In this document: positions 35,078 to 48,200 of the stretch, one piece after another
Layout of the letters: the number at the start of each line of letters is the position of its first letter
How positions within the stretch are numbered: the stretch's first letter is position 1
Source: Rotaria sp. Silwood1
Taxonomy: Eukaryota; Rotifera; Eurotatoria; Philodinida; Philodinidae
Direction of reading: 5' to 3'
Length of the DNA: 64,000 nucleotides
Assembly: GCA_905250075.1 (NCBI GenBank)
Contig: CAJNOP010000215.1
Location: 173,158 to 237,157 of the forward strand
The notes under the pieces: generated by a model
The model's database searches: none
The model's input: only the letters and a program-made list of their open reading frames with translations
What the model was told of the DNA's origin: nothing
Program-made: the position numbers and the translations under genes

Positions 35078-35737
35078 TAAAACAATATGACCCGTTACCT
35101 GAAATGTCTTCGATCTTCGTGCCCATCGATGCGAAAGCGTTCGCATTATTATATTGTCGAATACATTCGCGAAAGTTTGTATTCTTTTCATCAGTTCCTA
35201 TGAAAAGGTTAAGGTTTTTTAATACAATCGGAAAATTTTCAGATCCATTGTGAACAGAAAGATGAGACAGTTTCCCATTATGACAGCACATGCTTTTGAA
35301 TTCATCTTTAAAATGAATCGCTTCACAGTGCTCACATTCAATATTCAAAGAACCAAGATGATAAGCAACTGGATCAACAAAATTCAGAGACCCGAAAATA
35401 GCCGATTTAAAATGTTTCACTGACGTTCTTTCACATCGATCATTGAGTCGTTCATTAATAACTTATCGATTTTCGGCATAATTTCTACGTCTTTCATCTA
35501 CTATATCATCCCGATTTTCTAAATAATATCCATGATTTTCAGCTGAAATGATTCTCGGCTTTCTCTTCTTTGCTCTAAAATCACATTCAAGCTTTCTATA
35601 TAATTTTCATGTTTTTTTTCCAAAATTGCTTCACGATTTTCAGCATAGTATGATCTGTTTTGAGCTTTAATTTTTTTGCTATTTCTTTCACGATATGTTT
35701 TCATATATTCCTTTCGTTCTTGTTGTTTATCTGCCAT
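35078..35737 (-). mobile_element. Helitron N-terminal fragment
   Basis: The frame starting at 35737 encodes a charged N-terminus with ENRE-type repeats (SYYAENREAILEKKHENY). After a frame change it continues at 35420 with the Helitron-like N-terminal domain: LNIECEHCEAIHF, CCHNGKL, FRECIRQYNNANAFASMG and GSYCFK. These are the zinc-finger-like and conserved blocks that precede the Rep domain in Helitron replication proteins. The Rep and helicase parts are absent. The match ends at GSYCFK, where the TGTGGG hairpin 35025-35077 begins. Broken and not functional as it stands. Confidence 0.75.
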
Positions 35738-35799
35738 TTTCCAAAAAAAATTGAAAAAGTGATGATTTACAGGTAATCAATTTTAAACAGAATCTGTAA

Positions 35800-36990
35800 T
35801 ATATGTATTGCTCGCTCTTATTTAAACTAATTATAATCTGTTCTTTTTTTATTATTAAAATTTAGTATAAGTGTGTTTTTTTTAATTTTTTGTATTAAGT
35901 ATAACTTATTCTTTTCTTATTTAAATTAACTATAAGTCTTTTTTTAATTTTTTATATTAATTCTACTTTATTAAACTATGTGTAGTAAAGGCCGAAAAAT
36001 GGTCGTCAGTGAGTAAAAAAATAAATAAGTTAACAGTTAGTAACAAAATAAATAAAAAAATTAACAGCTAGTAGCTAAATGAATAAATAAATTGATTTTT
36101 TAATATTGTCACTTACCGCAAATAAAGGTTCTTTTTTTTTTTAAATTTAATTGATGACTTACCGTTAATAAAGGTCTTTTTTTTTCTTTTTTTCAGTTTT
36201 TTTATTATTCAAACTAAGTATAGTTTAACATTTAATAAATTAAGTATAAATGTTCTTTTTTATACTATTTCAACTTTATCAATATATATATATTAAGAAC
36301 TCAAATATGAATGGCAGTTAGTAGTAAAATAAATAAGATAATGAATTTTTCAATCTTTTTTTTATTATTTGAATTGAGTACAATTGCTCTTTTTTTTATT
36401 TTTGTATTTTTTAAATTAATTCTACTTTATCAAACTATATACATCCAATAAGGATCGAGAAATTGGTGGTGAATTAGTTTTAAAATAAGTTAATCAATCT
36501 TTTAATTTTATGACGTATCGTGAATAAATTATGTGGCGCAGCGAGCGTAGAAAAAATAAAGTAAATCAGTAAGTATAATCTGTTCTTTTATATTTTTTAT
36601 AATTTAAACTAAGTGTAATTGTTCTTTTTTTTATATTATTTCTGCTTCATCAAAATATGTACATTAAGGATTCAAATATTGATCGTCAGTTAGTAGTAAA
36701 ATAAAAAAGTTAATGAATTTTTTAATCTTTTTCTTATTATTAATTGAATTATAATTGTTCCTTTGTTTTTCCTTTTTTTTAATATTTTTTTAAATTAATT
36801 CTACTTTATCATACTATTTATATACAAAAAGGACCAAAAAATTGATCGTCAATTCGTAAAATAAATAAATAAATAAGTTAACAGTTAATATCAAAATAAA
36901 TAAGTTAATCAAATTCTTAATGTTATGACTTATCTTGAATAAATAATGTGCTACAGCGAGTTTAGAAAAATAAAATAAAATATGACCCAT
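35800..36990. repeat. AT-rich diverged tandem array, unit about 150-190 bp
   Basis: Recurring order of blocks: TTCTACTTTATCAAACTAT, then AAGGATCGAAAAATTG, then GTCAGTTAGTA, AAAATAAATAAGTTAA, then TTTTTAATCTTTT and a T-rich run. Copies can be followed near 35960, 36260, 36420, 36640 and 36800. Two copies include (GCAGCGAG) at 36538 and (ACAGCGAG) at 36953. Confidence 0.5.
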
Positions 36991-37374
36991 GTACACACAC
37001 ATATATATATAGAATGTGCAGATAGGACAACATAGATAAAAAATAAAGGTTAGGCAGATGCGGCATACATAAAAAAAAGTTCTTGAATTGAAAAAGCTTG
37101 TCAATTATAATGTACATCCTATTTTAAACGAATAGAACAGTGTAATTTGTCTCGAATTGATTCTTTTCGAAATTTTATTCGAAAATTGTAATCGACTTTG
37201 AGATACGAAGTCACCTGATGAAACTGTCTGAGCAACGGTCGAAATACATCGTGGTAGCTTATCCACACCCTTACCCTCGTTTTTGATACTGAAAGTAGGG
37301 GTTGGCAGTTACCCGGGAACGGTAACGGTCCGTTACCAGTTATCCAGGAACGGGGTAACGGTACTACAATTGGG

Positions 37375-37735
37375 GCCAACTTTAGATCCTAAAGTCGTAC
37401 TATTGGGGGACACCCTTAGGTCCTCAAGTCCTACTATTGGGGATACCCTGAGGTTCTCAAGTGCTACTATTGGGAGACACCCTTAGGTCCTCAAGTCCTA
37501 TTAACGGGGAGTACCGTTGGGTCCTCAAGTCCTATTATTAGGGGGTACCCTTTGACCCTCAAGTCCTATTATTGAGAGATACCCTTACGTCCTCAAGTCC
37601 TATTATTGGAGGGTACCCTTGGGTCTTCAAGTCCTATTATTGGAGGGTACCCTTGTGTCCTCAACTCCTCCTATTAGGGGGTACCCTTTGACCCTCACGT
37701 CCTATTATTGGGGGATACCCTTGGGTCCTCGAGGC
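37375..37735. repeat. 38-bp minisatellite within the hAT-like element
   Basis: About ten units of the type TCCTCAAGTCCTATTATTGG followed by GGGTACCCTTGGG. About three inverted units lie near 38225-38360 in the other arm, so the element folds. Confidence 0.8.
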
Positions 37736-37781
37736 CAAATGCCAAAGCATTATATTCGCCGTATTGAACTGAGTAGGAGCC

Positions 37782-38222
37782 CATACATATGCCCATCAAT
37801 TGATAGAGCATCCTCGATAACCCTATGATTGGCCAGAACATGGCCATGTGTTGTCCTTACAATAGGAGAAAAAAGGCTCCTGAAATCTGATTGGTCTATT
37901 TTTGGACCAATCATATAGCGGGATTCTATTTCTCAGTGATGGGATTGGCAGAGATCCCTACATATACCCATCAATCGATAGAGCATCCTCGATAACCCTA
38001 TGATTGGCCCGAACACGGCTATGCCTTGTTCGAACAATAAGAGAAAGATGGGCTCCTGAAATCTGATTGGTCTATTTCTGGACCAATCAAATAGCGGGAT
38101 TCTATTTCTCAGTGATGGGATTGGCGGAGTCCCCTACATATACCCATCAATCGATAGAGCATCCTCGATAACCCTATGCTTGGCCCGAATATGTCCATCA
38201 CTTGTCCTCGCAATAGGGGCAA
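37782..38222. repeat. 175-bp tandem repeat, 2.5 copies
   Basis: CCCATCAAT blocks at 37792, 37967 and 38143 (spacings 175 and 176), each followed by GATAGAGCATCCTCGATAAC. Copies are close to each other, so the duplication is younger than the element's decayed flanks. Confidence 0.8.
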
Positions 38223-39181
38223 AAAGTTTGAACCCCCTTGGGTACCTTCCAGTAGTCAGACTTGAGAACGCAAGAGTACCCCGGATGGTAGGACTTGAGG
38301 AGTCAAGGGTATCGCCCAATAGTAGGACTTGAGGACCGATAGGTGTCCTGCAATAGTACTACCGTTACCCCGTTCTCGGGTAACTGGTAACTGGCCGTTA
38401 CCGTTCCCGGGTAACTGGTAACGGAACCGTTACCGTTACCCAGGTAACTGGTAACTTCTTCCGTGTGAACCGTTACCGTTACCGTTACCGGGTAACGGTC
38501 TGGGAACGGTAATTGCCGACCCCTAAGTGGAAGTGGACAGAAAGATAACAAAATGCAGTTTTCCGAAAATTTTGCGTCGTTCATCCTTCCGTACACAAAC
38601 AGAATAATAAAGATCACTATTTAAACATTTCAGAGGTAAATTTACAGATAACAAGTTATGATGAAAACATTTCATAAACATTTCAGGTCTCGAGTTGCAC
38701 TTTGATTCAACTTATTTCGGTGATATGCGAATAATATAATTATTTAGTATTTTCATTTAACAATCTATGATGAACGACCATGTGATAAGCGCTAAAAATA
38801 TGATATTGATACTTCTATGTGTTTATAAGGCACTGTTTACTAGGAAGAAAAACAAAATTACTTTGTTTCCAATTTCAAAAACTAATTACTCTTTATCTCG
38901 AGGACGTGGATTTTGGTGTGCCTATATGTGCGTATATGGAAGCCGGCATAGATATCTTGTTGTTTCATACCCATACTTAACTAGTTGAAAGCATTCGGTT
39001 ATTTTTCAAAACCAATTCCTACGCAAAAAAGATGTAGTGCACGAGAAAGAAACCTACGATTATATTTTTTGCCTTAATGTCCCATACTAATGTATGTCAA
39101 TCTACTGGCTACGAAAGTATAAATTGAATAGGCACTATTCTAATTTTTAATACACAATAGTTATTAAAAATGAATATTATT

Positions 39182-39249
39182 GGGTGTGGGTGTAAATCGA
39201 TGTACTGTAACGCAGGAAGAACAATACCAGCACTCATACCCACATACTC
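39182..39249. repeat. TGTGGG-type hairpin
   Basis: G arm GGGTGTGGGTGTAAATC, loop with CAGGAAGAACAATACC, C arm AGCACTCATACCCACATAC. Last hairpin before a 15.6-kb interval that has none. Confidence 0.65.
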
Positions 39250-39636
39250 TTTTCATTTTAATCCATGAACGAAGCTGATACCAATTAAAGTTGAAAGAAG
39301 AGAAAAACATTTTAATTAAATCTAAACGATGAAGCTTGATAGAGCATCGAACCTTCTAGAAAGCGGTCGAATTTTCTAGTATTTTCTTGCTTTTGCATAT
39401 ATAAGCGAAAAATTTTCTTCTCTTTTCACTTGTAAGTAAAAAGTAATTTTTTCTCATATATCTGTCGTGACTGAGCTTTGATTTGAGCAACAAAGTTGCA
39501 ATTTCCTGTGGTAGTGTAGAATACAAGCAGAAATAACATTATACATTATGAAAATTTGTCTCAAAAAATAAAATTTATAAGAAAAAACAGGTGAAGTATT
39601 TGTAGTATGAAAAAAATAGCAACGAAATTCATACGT

Positions 39637-39983
39637 CCCATGTGAAAAAAATAAGGGAAATAATCAGATTTAAATCGATTAAAAAATGATTGAAAATCGA
39701 TTAAAAAATGATTGAAAATCGATTATAATCATACACCTTTAATTGATTTTTAATCGATTAGGAAACGATTATAATCAAAACTAATCAAAAAAGTCAAATT
39801 TTCATTGATTATTCCTATTATTTTCGATTAAAATCGATATTTTTTGCACAACTTTTAATCGATTGTAATCGTAAATAATAGGAATAATCGATGAAAATTT
39901 GACTTTTTTGATTATAATCGATTAAAGGTGTATGATTATAATCGATTTTAATCTGATTAGTCCCCTTATTTTTTTCACATGGG
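39637..39983. mobile_element. Palindromic MITE rich in ATCGATT words
   Basis: Ends CCCATGTGAAAAAAATAAGG and (complement) the same. Arms pair almost throughout via AATCGATTATAATCA and CAAATTTTCATTGATTATTCC blocks. 347 bp, nearly a perfect long hairpin. No target duplication recognised. Confidence 0.72.
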
Positions 39984-42467
39984 GTATACATACGAACAGG
40001 TATCTTTTCATTTCTTTCTTTTCGTTTCTGATGTTATTTATGGTATAGATAAAAAAAGAAAGCGAAAAATACAAGTTCACATGTGCATTCATCTATATCG
40101 ATGGCGAGAAGCATACGAATAATATCGTCTGAAGAAAGTAAGATTGCTGCCAAGAATTCACCTAAACTAAATATAAATATCATATCTAAGAAAAAGAGCA
40201 ATTAGATCACAAACATATTCATCGTATCTCAGACAACTATATTTAGTCTTTATTCAGATTTAGCTATAATAATCTTTATGTTGGAATTTTATTTTATAAA
40301 TATGATTTCAATTTATTATTTAAGCAATCATAATTTTTCACTTAGGTATAATTTTCTTATTAAATAAATGATTTCATCAGTGAGACGCTTCAAATGAACT
40401 AAAAAATCAAGATTTTTACCGAATAATAGTGTTTGTTTCTAAAATGAAACTTTTTTTTCTTAATATTGCAAACAATTACTAGCCTTTGAGTTTCAATAAA
40501 ATCATTAATGGTACTACGGAAATTACCCTACTCTTGCATATGATTGAGACTCAATCAACGACAAGAAAACTATTTGTTTAGATTCAATGTGAAAATTGGT
40601 TTTTGTATAATATTTAGAAACCAATTATACCTTATTTATTTATCCTTTCTTATTATTTCTGATTAAAAATAAAATTTTCAATATTCTTAAAATGCGACAG
40701 ATGAAAAGAATAGAAATTACAGCTAGTACTTTGAAAAATAGCAATAATTTTTCAAGTATTGAATTCAACTAACTTCAAAGATTCGATCAATATATATTGA
40801 ATACTTCCATGTGCACTGTTTACTTTTTCCTTGATACATTCAAAAATATTGGTATATGATGATTATACCTTCGAAGAAAGGAATGAAACGCTTGAATAAT
40901 CAAGTCTTAATTACTTTTCATCTATTTTCTCTTCCTTAATGTGAAAATCATATCATGAATGGATTTTTTTCCTTGTCGTCTCTTCATACGTAGTCACATC
41001 ATATAATTTTCTGCATTAGAAAGAAGAAAAAAAAATAACATACTTCATTGACATTCGTATTCGTTTGTTTCTTTTCTTCTATCAACTAAACAAAACGATA
41101 ATTTATGCATCAGCAATCCTTATTTAAATACATGAAAATAAAATTCTTATCACACCGTTATTTTATTTCAGTATTCTTTCGGACTCAAGTCTACTTTATT
41201 TGATCATTAATTTTCGATTCAGTTCGTCGTTTCATATTATAATAAGGTAATTGTGAATATAAAATTTTTGGACAGAAATTATTGTGTAAGAGAATAATCG
41301 TAAGAAGAATATAAGATTCTTCTAAGTTTTTGTTCACTTTTAATGGTAAAATTTTTATAATATATAAAACAAATAAACTCTGTAGACTTCTAGGTTTTCA
41401 ACTTTGACAGTAAAAATATTTCTGAAATACAAAATTTCGCATTATGATTTGCTAGGTAATGAATCATGGGAGATGACCAAGTATCGATTGTTCCTGAACT
41501 TTCATATTAAAACAAAATCTTCTAAAAATGAGATGAATTATAATTCATACAGTTTCGAGTAAAAATATTCAACGGTTACATGTGAACATCGAATGTTTTG
41601 ATGTGTGACGTGCTTCAGAAAAAGTGCATGATATTGAATCAAAAAGTCTTGGAAAAACTCATTATTTCTAGAATCATAAAAAGCACAAGAATCCAGAGAA
41701 GTCACATAAAAAAAAGTATCTGCAACATTGAGAGGTGATATACATAATTTATAATTATTTTAATAATAGTAGGTCATGGTGATAATTCGAATGAAAACTG
41801 ATTTGTATTTTAATTAACGAGAACAATTTGATTCTTTTAGATATTTATAAATACTTCGGATTGAGAAATAAAAGTTTTAGAAAAATCAAATAGGAAATAA
41901 TATTTATGCTAATTTTGAGCAGATCAATGACACTCAGCTTAATTAGAAACACTAGTTAGTTTTATACTTGAGAAAAGTTTTAATCCTTTTGTATATGACA
42001 CAAGTGCGAAAAATGATGTTATCAATGATTCATTAAATACTGTAAATACTTTTTTGTGAGACACATATTGAAGGATAACCATTTAGAAAAAATAAAACAC
42101 CAAAAATGATTACAAGATACTACATATTCAGAATTGTTTACATGATTTTATAATAAGATCTGATAGTATTTTACAGACTTGTTATTATTGAAGATCGTAT
42201 AAAATTCTGAATGAAAGAAATCATGAGCCATTTTCTGAGACTGCAAAACTAATAAGTTGATAAACACAGACTAAATAGACTCTGGTCACATTTTATCGAG
42301 TCAAATAAGACTCATAAGAAAAAAGAAACAAAATATAGACTGCAGCACATCTTTATTCTTATCCTATTTTTCATGAAATTCCATTCTTTGTTGACTTATT
42401 TGAGAATCGTCAATGTAATTTCTTTGAATATTCAATGAATGTAGATTTTCATCGTATTCTATTGTAA
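39984..42467. other. AT-rich stretch without recognised feature
   Basis: No gene, RNA or repeat could be supported in this very AT-rich interval. Confidence 0.4.
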
Positions 42468-43292
42468 CGGCGTAGCCAGGATTTTTAGAATAATGGACAA
42501 ACTTCACTTACGTTAGAAAAAAGGGAGAGGCAAAATGGACAAGATTTTTATTGATTGAGCAAAAAAAAGTTGACTCAACACAACAGTGATAACGTATGGA
42601 AAAAAATGACGCGGGTATTCCATTCATAGAACGTACAAGGAACTCAGATCATAAACCTGAATTGGGTATATTTAAGTGTGTTTTTGATATTTCTGTTGGT
42701 AAAATTTCTTTTTCAAAGTCAAACTTCAAAATCAACATGCCAGTAACACATATTTATATATGTATATTAATTCAGCATTTCAATGTGTCTGTGCATCACT
42801 CATGCACATTTTCTCTACTGATTATATTATTTTACACCTTGAGTTTCTATTTCTGCACATAGGCATCATGGAATTTCTCTTTTCTCTTGTATCCATCATT
42901 CTCTCTCTACAAATGTATATGCAGATTTACTATTATATTCGGTCTGTTCTTCTACTCTGTATTCCTGTTTCTCTTCTATATGGTTTACTTTTCGTTACTG
43001 CTACATGGATAATTGTTCTCGATTAAAATCAAAATCATATTTATTCCAACTTATAGCGGAAATTCAAGATACAATCCTTTTCTTACTTCTATGAAGAAAG
43101 AAGAAGCGAAGAGTGGATGCATGATTAAGGCGAAAAAAATATCTACAGCTACTAAGTGACTCAAAAATAAATAAACGCTGCTAAAAAGTAAGACTTCAAT
43201 GGGCTACAACTTATTTTCAAAAATTACAATGGACAAATCTCGAAATGATATGGGACATTGCACATTTGCTCCCTCTCTCCTTGGCTACGCTG
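42468..43292. mobile_element. Probable DNA transposon remnant with GGCGTAGCCAGG ends
   Basis: Left CGGCGTAGCCAGG and the right-end complement CAGCGTAGCCAAGG are inverted, and both are followed inward by AATGGACAA and GGGAGAGG-type words. Two overlapping frames of 88 codons inside show no recognised family. 825 bp. No clear target duplication. Confidence 0.5.
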
Positions 43293-45276
43293 TTTTTCTA
43301 TTGTTCAGAATAATATTTCGTATCGTTAAGCTGCTTATATGAGAAGGGATGAATTCTAAGATAATTTTTTTTTATATCTTCGGTATAAATCATTAGTTAT
43401 TTCTTCGAAATAGATTTATAATGAAACATGTCGTCATATAATATAGTCTTTTCCTCTAACATTAGACTTTCGCCATTTGTTTTTTAGTGTCGCATACCGA
43501 AATGACTCGATGATAGTCTTACTCTATTTCATAAGTCATAAGAGTAGCCATATTGATCAGTAGCTTATGATGAAACATAAAACTTTCAATAGTATGATAT
43601 ATTTACTAGAAGTCACATTCGATGATTGAGTACAACATTTTTTTCATAGCTATTTGCTTGGATTAGTTTTAGGATTTCACACCTATCGATGCTTTTAATC
43701 TATAGTTATCTTCTGAAATCGAAGCAGTGCTGATCCTTTTCACAAGTATGAAGAAAAAAACGAGCTAATTCTTCTGATATTGAAACTATACAACCAAAGT
43801 GAGATCTCTTGCGTATGTTCATACTTCTGAGAAGTGTGCTATAAATTAGTTATAATATAAAAAGAAAGCGTTTTTTAGTTTCACTGCAATTATTACAAGA
43901 TGAAGAACTGAATTCATATAGAAAATTCTAGAGCGAATAAAAAGTCTGTAAGTTAGCAGAATTAATAGATCTTTGTATTCTGTTTGATTGAACCATATTG
44001 CAGGCTTCTTGTGATGATAAATACAAATAAAAATATGGCCAGTACAGCTTAAGAGTTGTGCTGTCAAATGCTTTGAATTTCTTGCTTATGTATTATGCAT
44101 AATAGTATAGTGGTAAGAGTTTCAATGCACGCGTTTCGTTGCCTGAATAAAGTGACACTAATATCGGGTCAAAGACAAAGATTGAATGATAACTTCTGTC
44201 GGGTAGCCCACAATGCAGATGAAGTTAAGCACTTTGAGGTAGAATATTGCCGTGATGACGTTAGTTTTTAAATGTATACTTTTTCGAATTGCGATGAACT
44301 GTAAATTACTAGTAGCTTAAAATTGATAGCCATTGTTAAGCTGTGAATGCAAACTGCGACGAATGAATATACAGAAAAAAACTGAAAGATCTTGAATTGT
44401 TGTAAATGTATCAAGAATCTTATGAAGTCGTGGTGTAATATGCATTATAGTTTTGTAGAATCATATTATCGGACTTTATCAGGATCTTATGATCTGTTAT
44501 AAATCTAGCATTTCTGAGATCACCATTTTATTCTCCGATTTTATCTAGTTCCCTCATATCTTTCATGACTAGATGAACAATATTATTGCTTTTTGTAAAT
44601 TAATTTTATTAGTCGTTTCACTTTACGCACATATATTCATGTTTATTTTTCATTGAATTTAGCCTGGGAAATGAGGATAATCAGTTTGATATATATCAAA
44701 ACAATGAAATCAATCGCCTTATGATGATGAGAACGTTTTTAGAAGAGATTAATGAGTTACTGCTAACTAGTTAATCTTTTCGTCCTTTTTCTAAAGTTCA
44801 CACGACCCACTATCCTAGATCTGGTAAATAAAATCTTGGTTATTAGATGTTCTTCTGGAAAAGTGTAGATTGAATAACTTTAACTGCTTATTTCAAAGAT
44901 CATCAATTGAGATAAACATATTATAGGAGAAAGAAAGATGATTCATCACGAACTAAAAATGTAAATTTTCTAACCTGCAATCTCGAAAGACTCTTTATTC
45001 AAATGTTGCTTAATCTTTTTAGCGTATTGACTTTGGAATTCCTCCTACATGAAGTAAAATACAATCTACTGTTGAAACGTTTATAAGAAGGCAAAATGAT
45101 AAGAAGAATTCATCTATAATAGATGAATCATCGACTAATCGATTCTTGACAATAAATTTTTAAAAAATATTTGTTTCGTTTAGATATTTCTTCTATTACT
45201 TGGAAAGGATTAGAAAGCAATCATTAATTCAATCGTTTTATTGTTTACGATCAAGAGCAAGCATTTCAAGTGAACG
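43293..45276. other. AT-rich stretch upstream of the FG-GAP gene
   Basis: No gene recognised. A weak tRNA box-A-like word and a weak 5S-like word near 44103-44240 are discussed under rejected items. The promoter of the FG-GAP gene should lie in the last part, but no element could be named. Confidence 0.35.
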
Positions 45277-48200
45277 ATGGCTTCCAATGTAAATGAGGTA
45301 AGTGAATGTTAATGCTTAATCAAAAATGTTTTTTTTTCTAAAGAAAACCGATAGTACAGGAATTGGTATATACTTTTCTTCAAAAAGTTCTTCACTATTG
45401 ATTGATCAGTGATTTTTCAACTCTAAAAAATTAGATTTATACAAATAATGAGATCGACTCTATCATTGTGCCAATATTCATTGCTATTAGTAGAAATATG
45501 ATTAAACTTTTGTAAAAGGATATCGTTGAATTTCGTCAAATTCTCATCGTCTAGATAATTATGCATTGATAAAATATAAGAGCTTCTAGAAACTTCGTAA
45601 TTCATATAATTTTAGGAAGTAAAAAACGATTTAAAAGACAGATGCTTATCATTGCTGAAGTTTCCAAAGTTCATTTCTTTAAAATAATTGTGAATACTGT
45701 TGGGTCAGTATGTGCATGTAACTCTCGTAGCTGCTCAAAATAGCGGTTACAATAGATACAATCATATGTATAGCTTAGGTCGTGTCATAGTTCGAAAGGG
45801 TGACGGTAGTCGATTCTTTCAGTCCGGTACCAACCTAATCGGTTCATACTGGTCCCATTTTTACAGTGCTCTTCTACAATTGTTTTAGTATTAAAGAATG
45901 GAATCTCGCCTAATTCCATCACTCAGAAAAAAAATCCGTTTAATCGATCGTATCAAAAATGCTCTCAATGAAATCGTTGCTGTTACTAATGAAACATTAT
46001 ACCAATATGTAACAATATACTAAAGCAGCTTACTAGACTTCACTACAGAAGTGAATTTCACTCTTAGGATAGATCTATTATCTTTAGCTTGAAATCTGTG
46101 AGTAGACTTAACTATTGTTAGTATTCGATTAATTATCTATCCGATCGACCTTTACTGGCTGAAACAATATACCGAATAGGTCCAGTATGGTTCAAAGATA
46201 ATTGAACTGGTTACCATCTACGAACCGAATCGTGAACTAAAATGAATGATTCTTGTTTTGTTTACGTATTTCTAAAATAAAAATATATTTTGTTAGAAAC
46301 AAAGGATTGTAAACCATAGAAAATAATTCTTATCATACACCTATGATAAATCTTGAGTTAAAATAAATAATTAGAAACATTTGTAGCAGCAATATACCTA
46401 AGTCATAGTTCATTTACCCTTGAGATATCTTTGATGTTTTTTATAATGAGTTTCCATTTTTAACGACAGGTATTTGAAGAGCCGTTGTGTATTTACATGC
46501 AATAAGATAAACTTTTTATGTGTAACTGCTTTTCATGTTATCTATTGTGACAATCGGCTTGGTAAAAGACGTTCACATCATTAAGATGAAATCGGTCATG
46601 ATTAAGTGTTCTAACGAAGATCACCGTTAATTCTTTTCTTCTTTAGAAAACAATTCTTCAGAAAAGATTTGCATTCTAATGTTCGCGTTTTGTATTCAAT
46701 TTATTCTATAGTAGATGTGTTGTAACTTTAATCCTTTATGTTTTATATACCAGATTCAATCAAATTATGCGTTTGTTTTTATTGTTATTCGCAGATTCTT
46801 CATAAATCGTGAACTATTAAGAATTCAGTGATTTAATAGCTACCACTCTCAAAAATCTGTATCAATGTTTTGACAGAAAAACGGCAACCTGCTGAATCTC
46901 TGATCGGGATAAGAAAAATTGATGTGAAAGAAGTTCTTTTTGAATAATTCGCGCATATTTTCGAGAAAAATGTGTGTAGAAATTTGTGAAGGAAGTTTGG
47001 CGATTCTCTCTTTCCCATGAAAGCCATTCATTAGTCTCGATTGTCGAGTAATTAGATATTAAGCTGTTCACAAATTTTATTAATTACCCCACATGTCGAG
47101 AGGATAGAAACCAGAAACAGAAATTTATCTATGTTTTGCCGCTGTCTGCAATACGTGATACAAATGACGGGGAGATGATTATGAAAGTCAAATGATTAGT
47201 AATTCATAGAGTTTTTTCGGTCATAAAGAAAAGATGTAGGAAGAAAGGGAAGGATTATAAGTAAATGCTGATATGTTCGACCCAAATGACGATAAATATG
47301 ACCGAAGTGGCCAACTTACGTTTAGTTTTTGTATTGTTGTGCTCACAGCTAACAGCTTCTCAGCACACCTGTATTAAGAAATGTTAGACAGATCCTGATG
47401 AATTTGTCTTTCTTTGCCATTCTCTCAATCAAGGATTGAGCGATTCAATCACCTATGACCGTCACTTATTCTAATAAATCAACAAAATCTTGGTAAATAC
47501 GATACTAAAAGGCAGCACTCATTTCTATAATGATTGCCAGTTATTATGTATTATTATTTTTCTTCAACATTGCAATTTACGTACTCGTTGATAGATAAGA
47601 ATATAGATATATAGTTAGGTTTTTTGCAAGAGTATCATCATTATTTCATCCCCAAAAAGATCTGCATTCGCACACCGTACAACAGCAGGATAGTGATGTA
47701 ATGCAGTTGTTTAATGACTATTAAACTTACTTGGAATACCCTGTCCAACTCTTTAATGCGAATATATGGACCAATTTCCATTGAAACTATATTTGATAAT
47801 AATGGCAAAGACAGCTAAATTTCATCGCATTATAGTTCTGCTCTTAACATCTGACGACATTTTTCAGTAAATGAAGCTTCAATACAGAAAATCGCGATGA
47901 AAATATTCGAAACATTAATTTTAGTCGTGGTTTGCAATGTTTCAATCAAATATTAGTTGAATGGCGAAAATCTTTCATAGGCTGTCAAATATATAAAACA
48001 AAGCGTTGCTACCATTCAGAAATTATTTGAATCACAAAACCTTTTTTATTGCACATTTATGACACATCTTTTGGAAAGTTCCAAAACTATTCCTCTTAAT
48101 AGTTGATTGTAGAAGCCTTCGATTTTGATACATTCGCTTTTGTTCTTTTCTATGAGATACATTTGTCCTAACAAATTCTACTTTTCTAGATTGAATTGGT

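Larger units (their letters stand above)
37296..38525. mobile_element. hAT-like non-autonomous element built of minisatellites
   Basis: Ends TAGGGGTTGGCAGTTACC and (complement) TAGGGGTCGGCAATTACC. The 8-bp flanks ACTGAAAG and AGTGGAAG agree at 6 of 8 positions, consistent with an old hAT target duplication. Both ends are rich in GGTAACGG/CCGTTACC words. Inside are a 38-bp minisatellite on the left (about ten copies), inverted copies of it on the right, and 2.5 copies of a 175-bp repeat in the middle. No transposase. 1230 bp. Confidence 0.7.

Noticed and set aside
42596-43026. Two overlapping 88-codon frames inside the GGCGTAGCC element
   Set aside because: No transposase motif could be seen; kept only as contents of the element.
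44103-44245. Word TAGTGGTAAGAG like a tRNA box A, and GAAGTTAAGCAC like part of 5S rRNA
   Set aside because: No box B, no cloverleaf and no full 5S sequence could be traced; the words are too short to support a tRNA, 5S gene or SINE.
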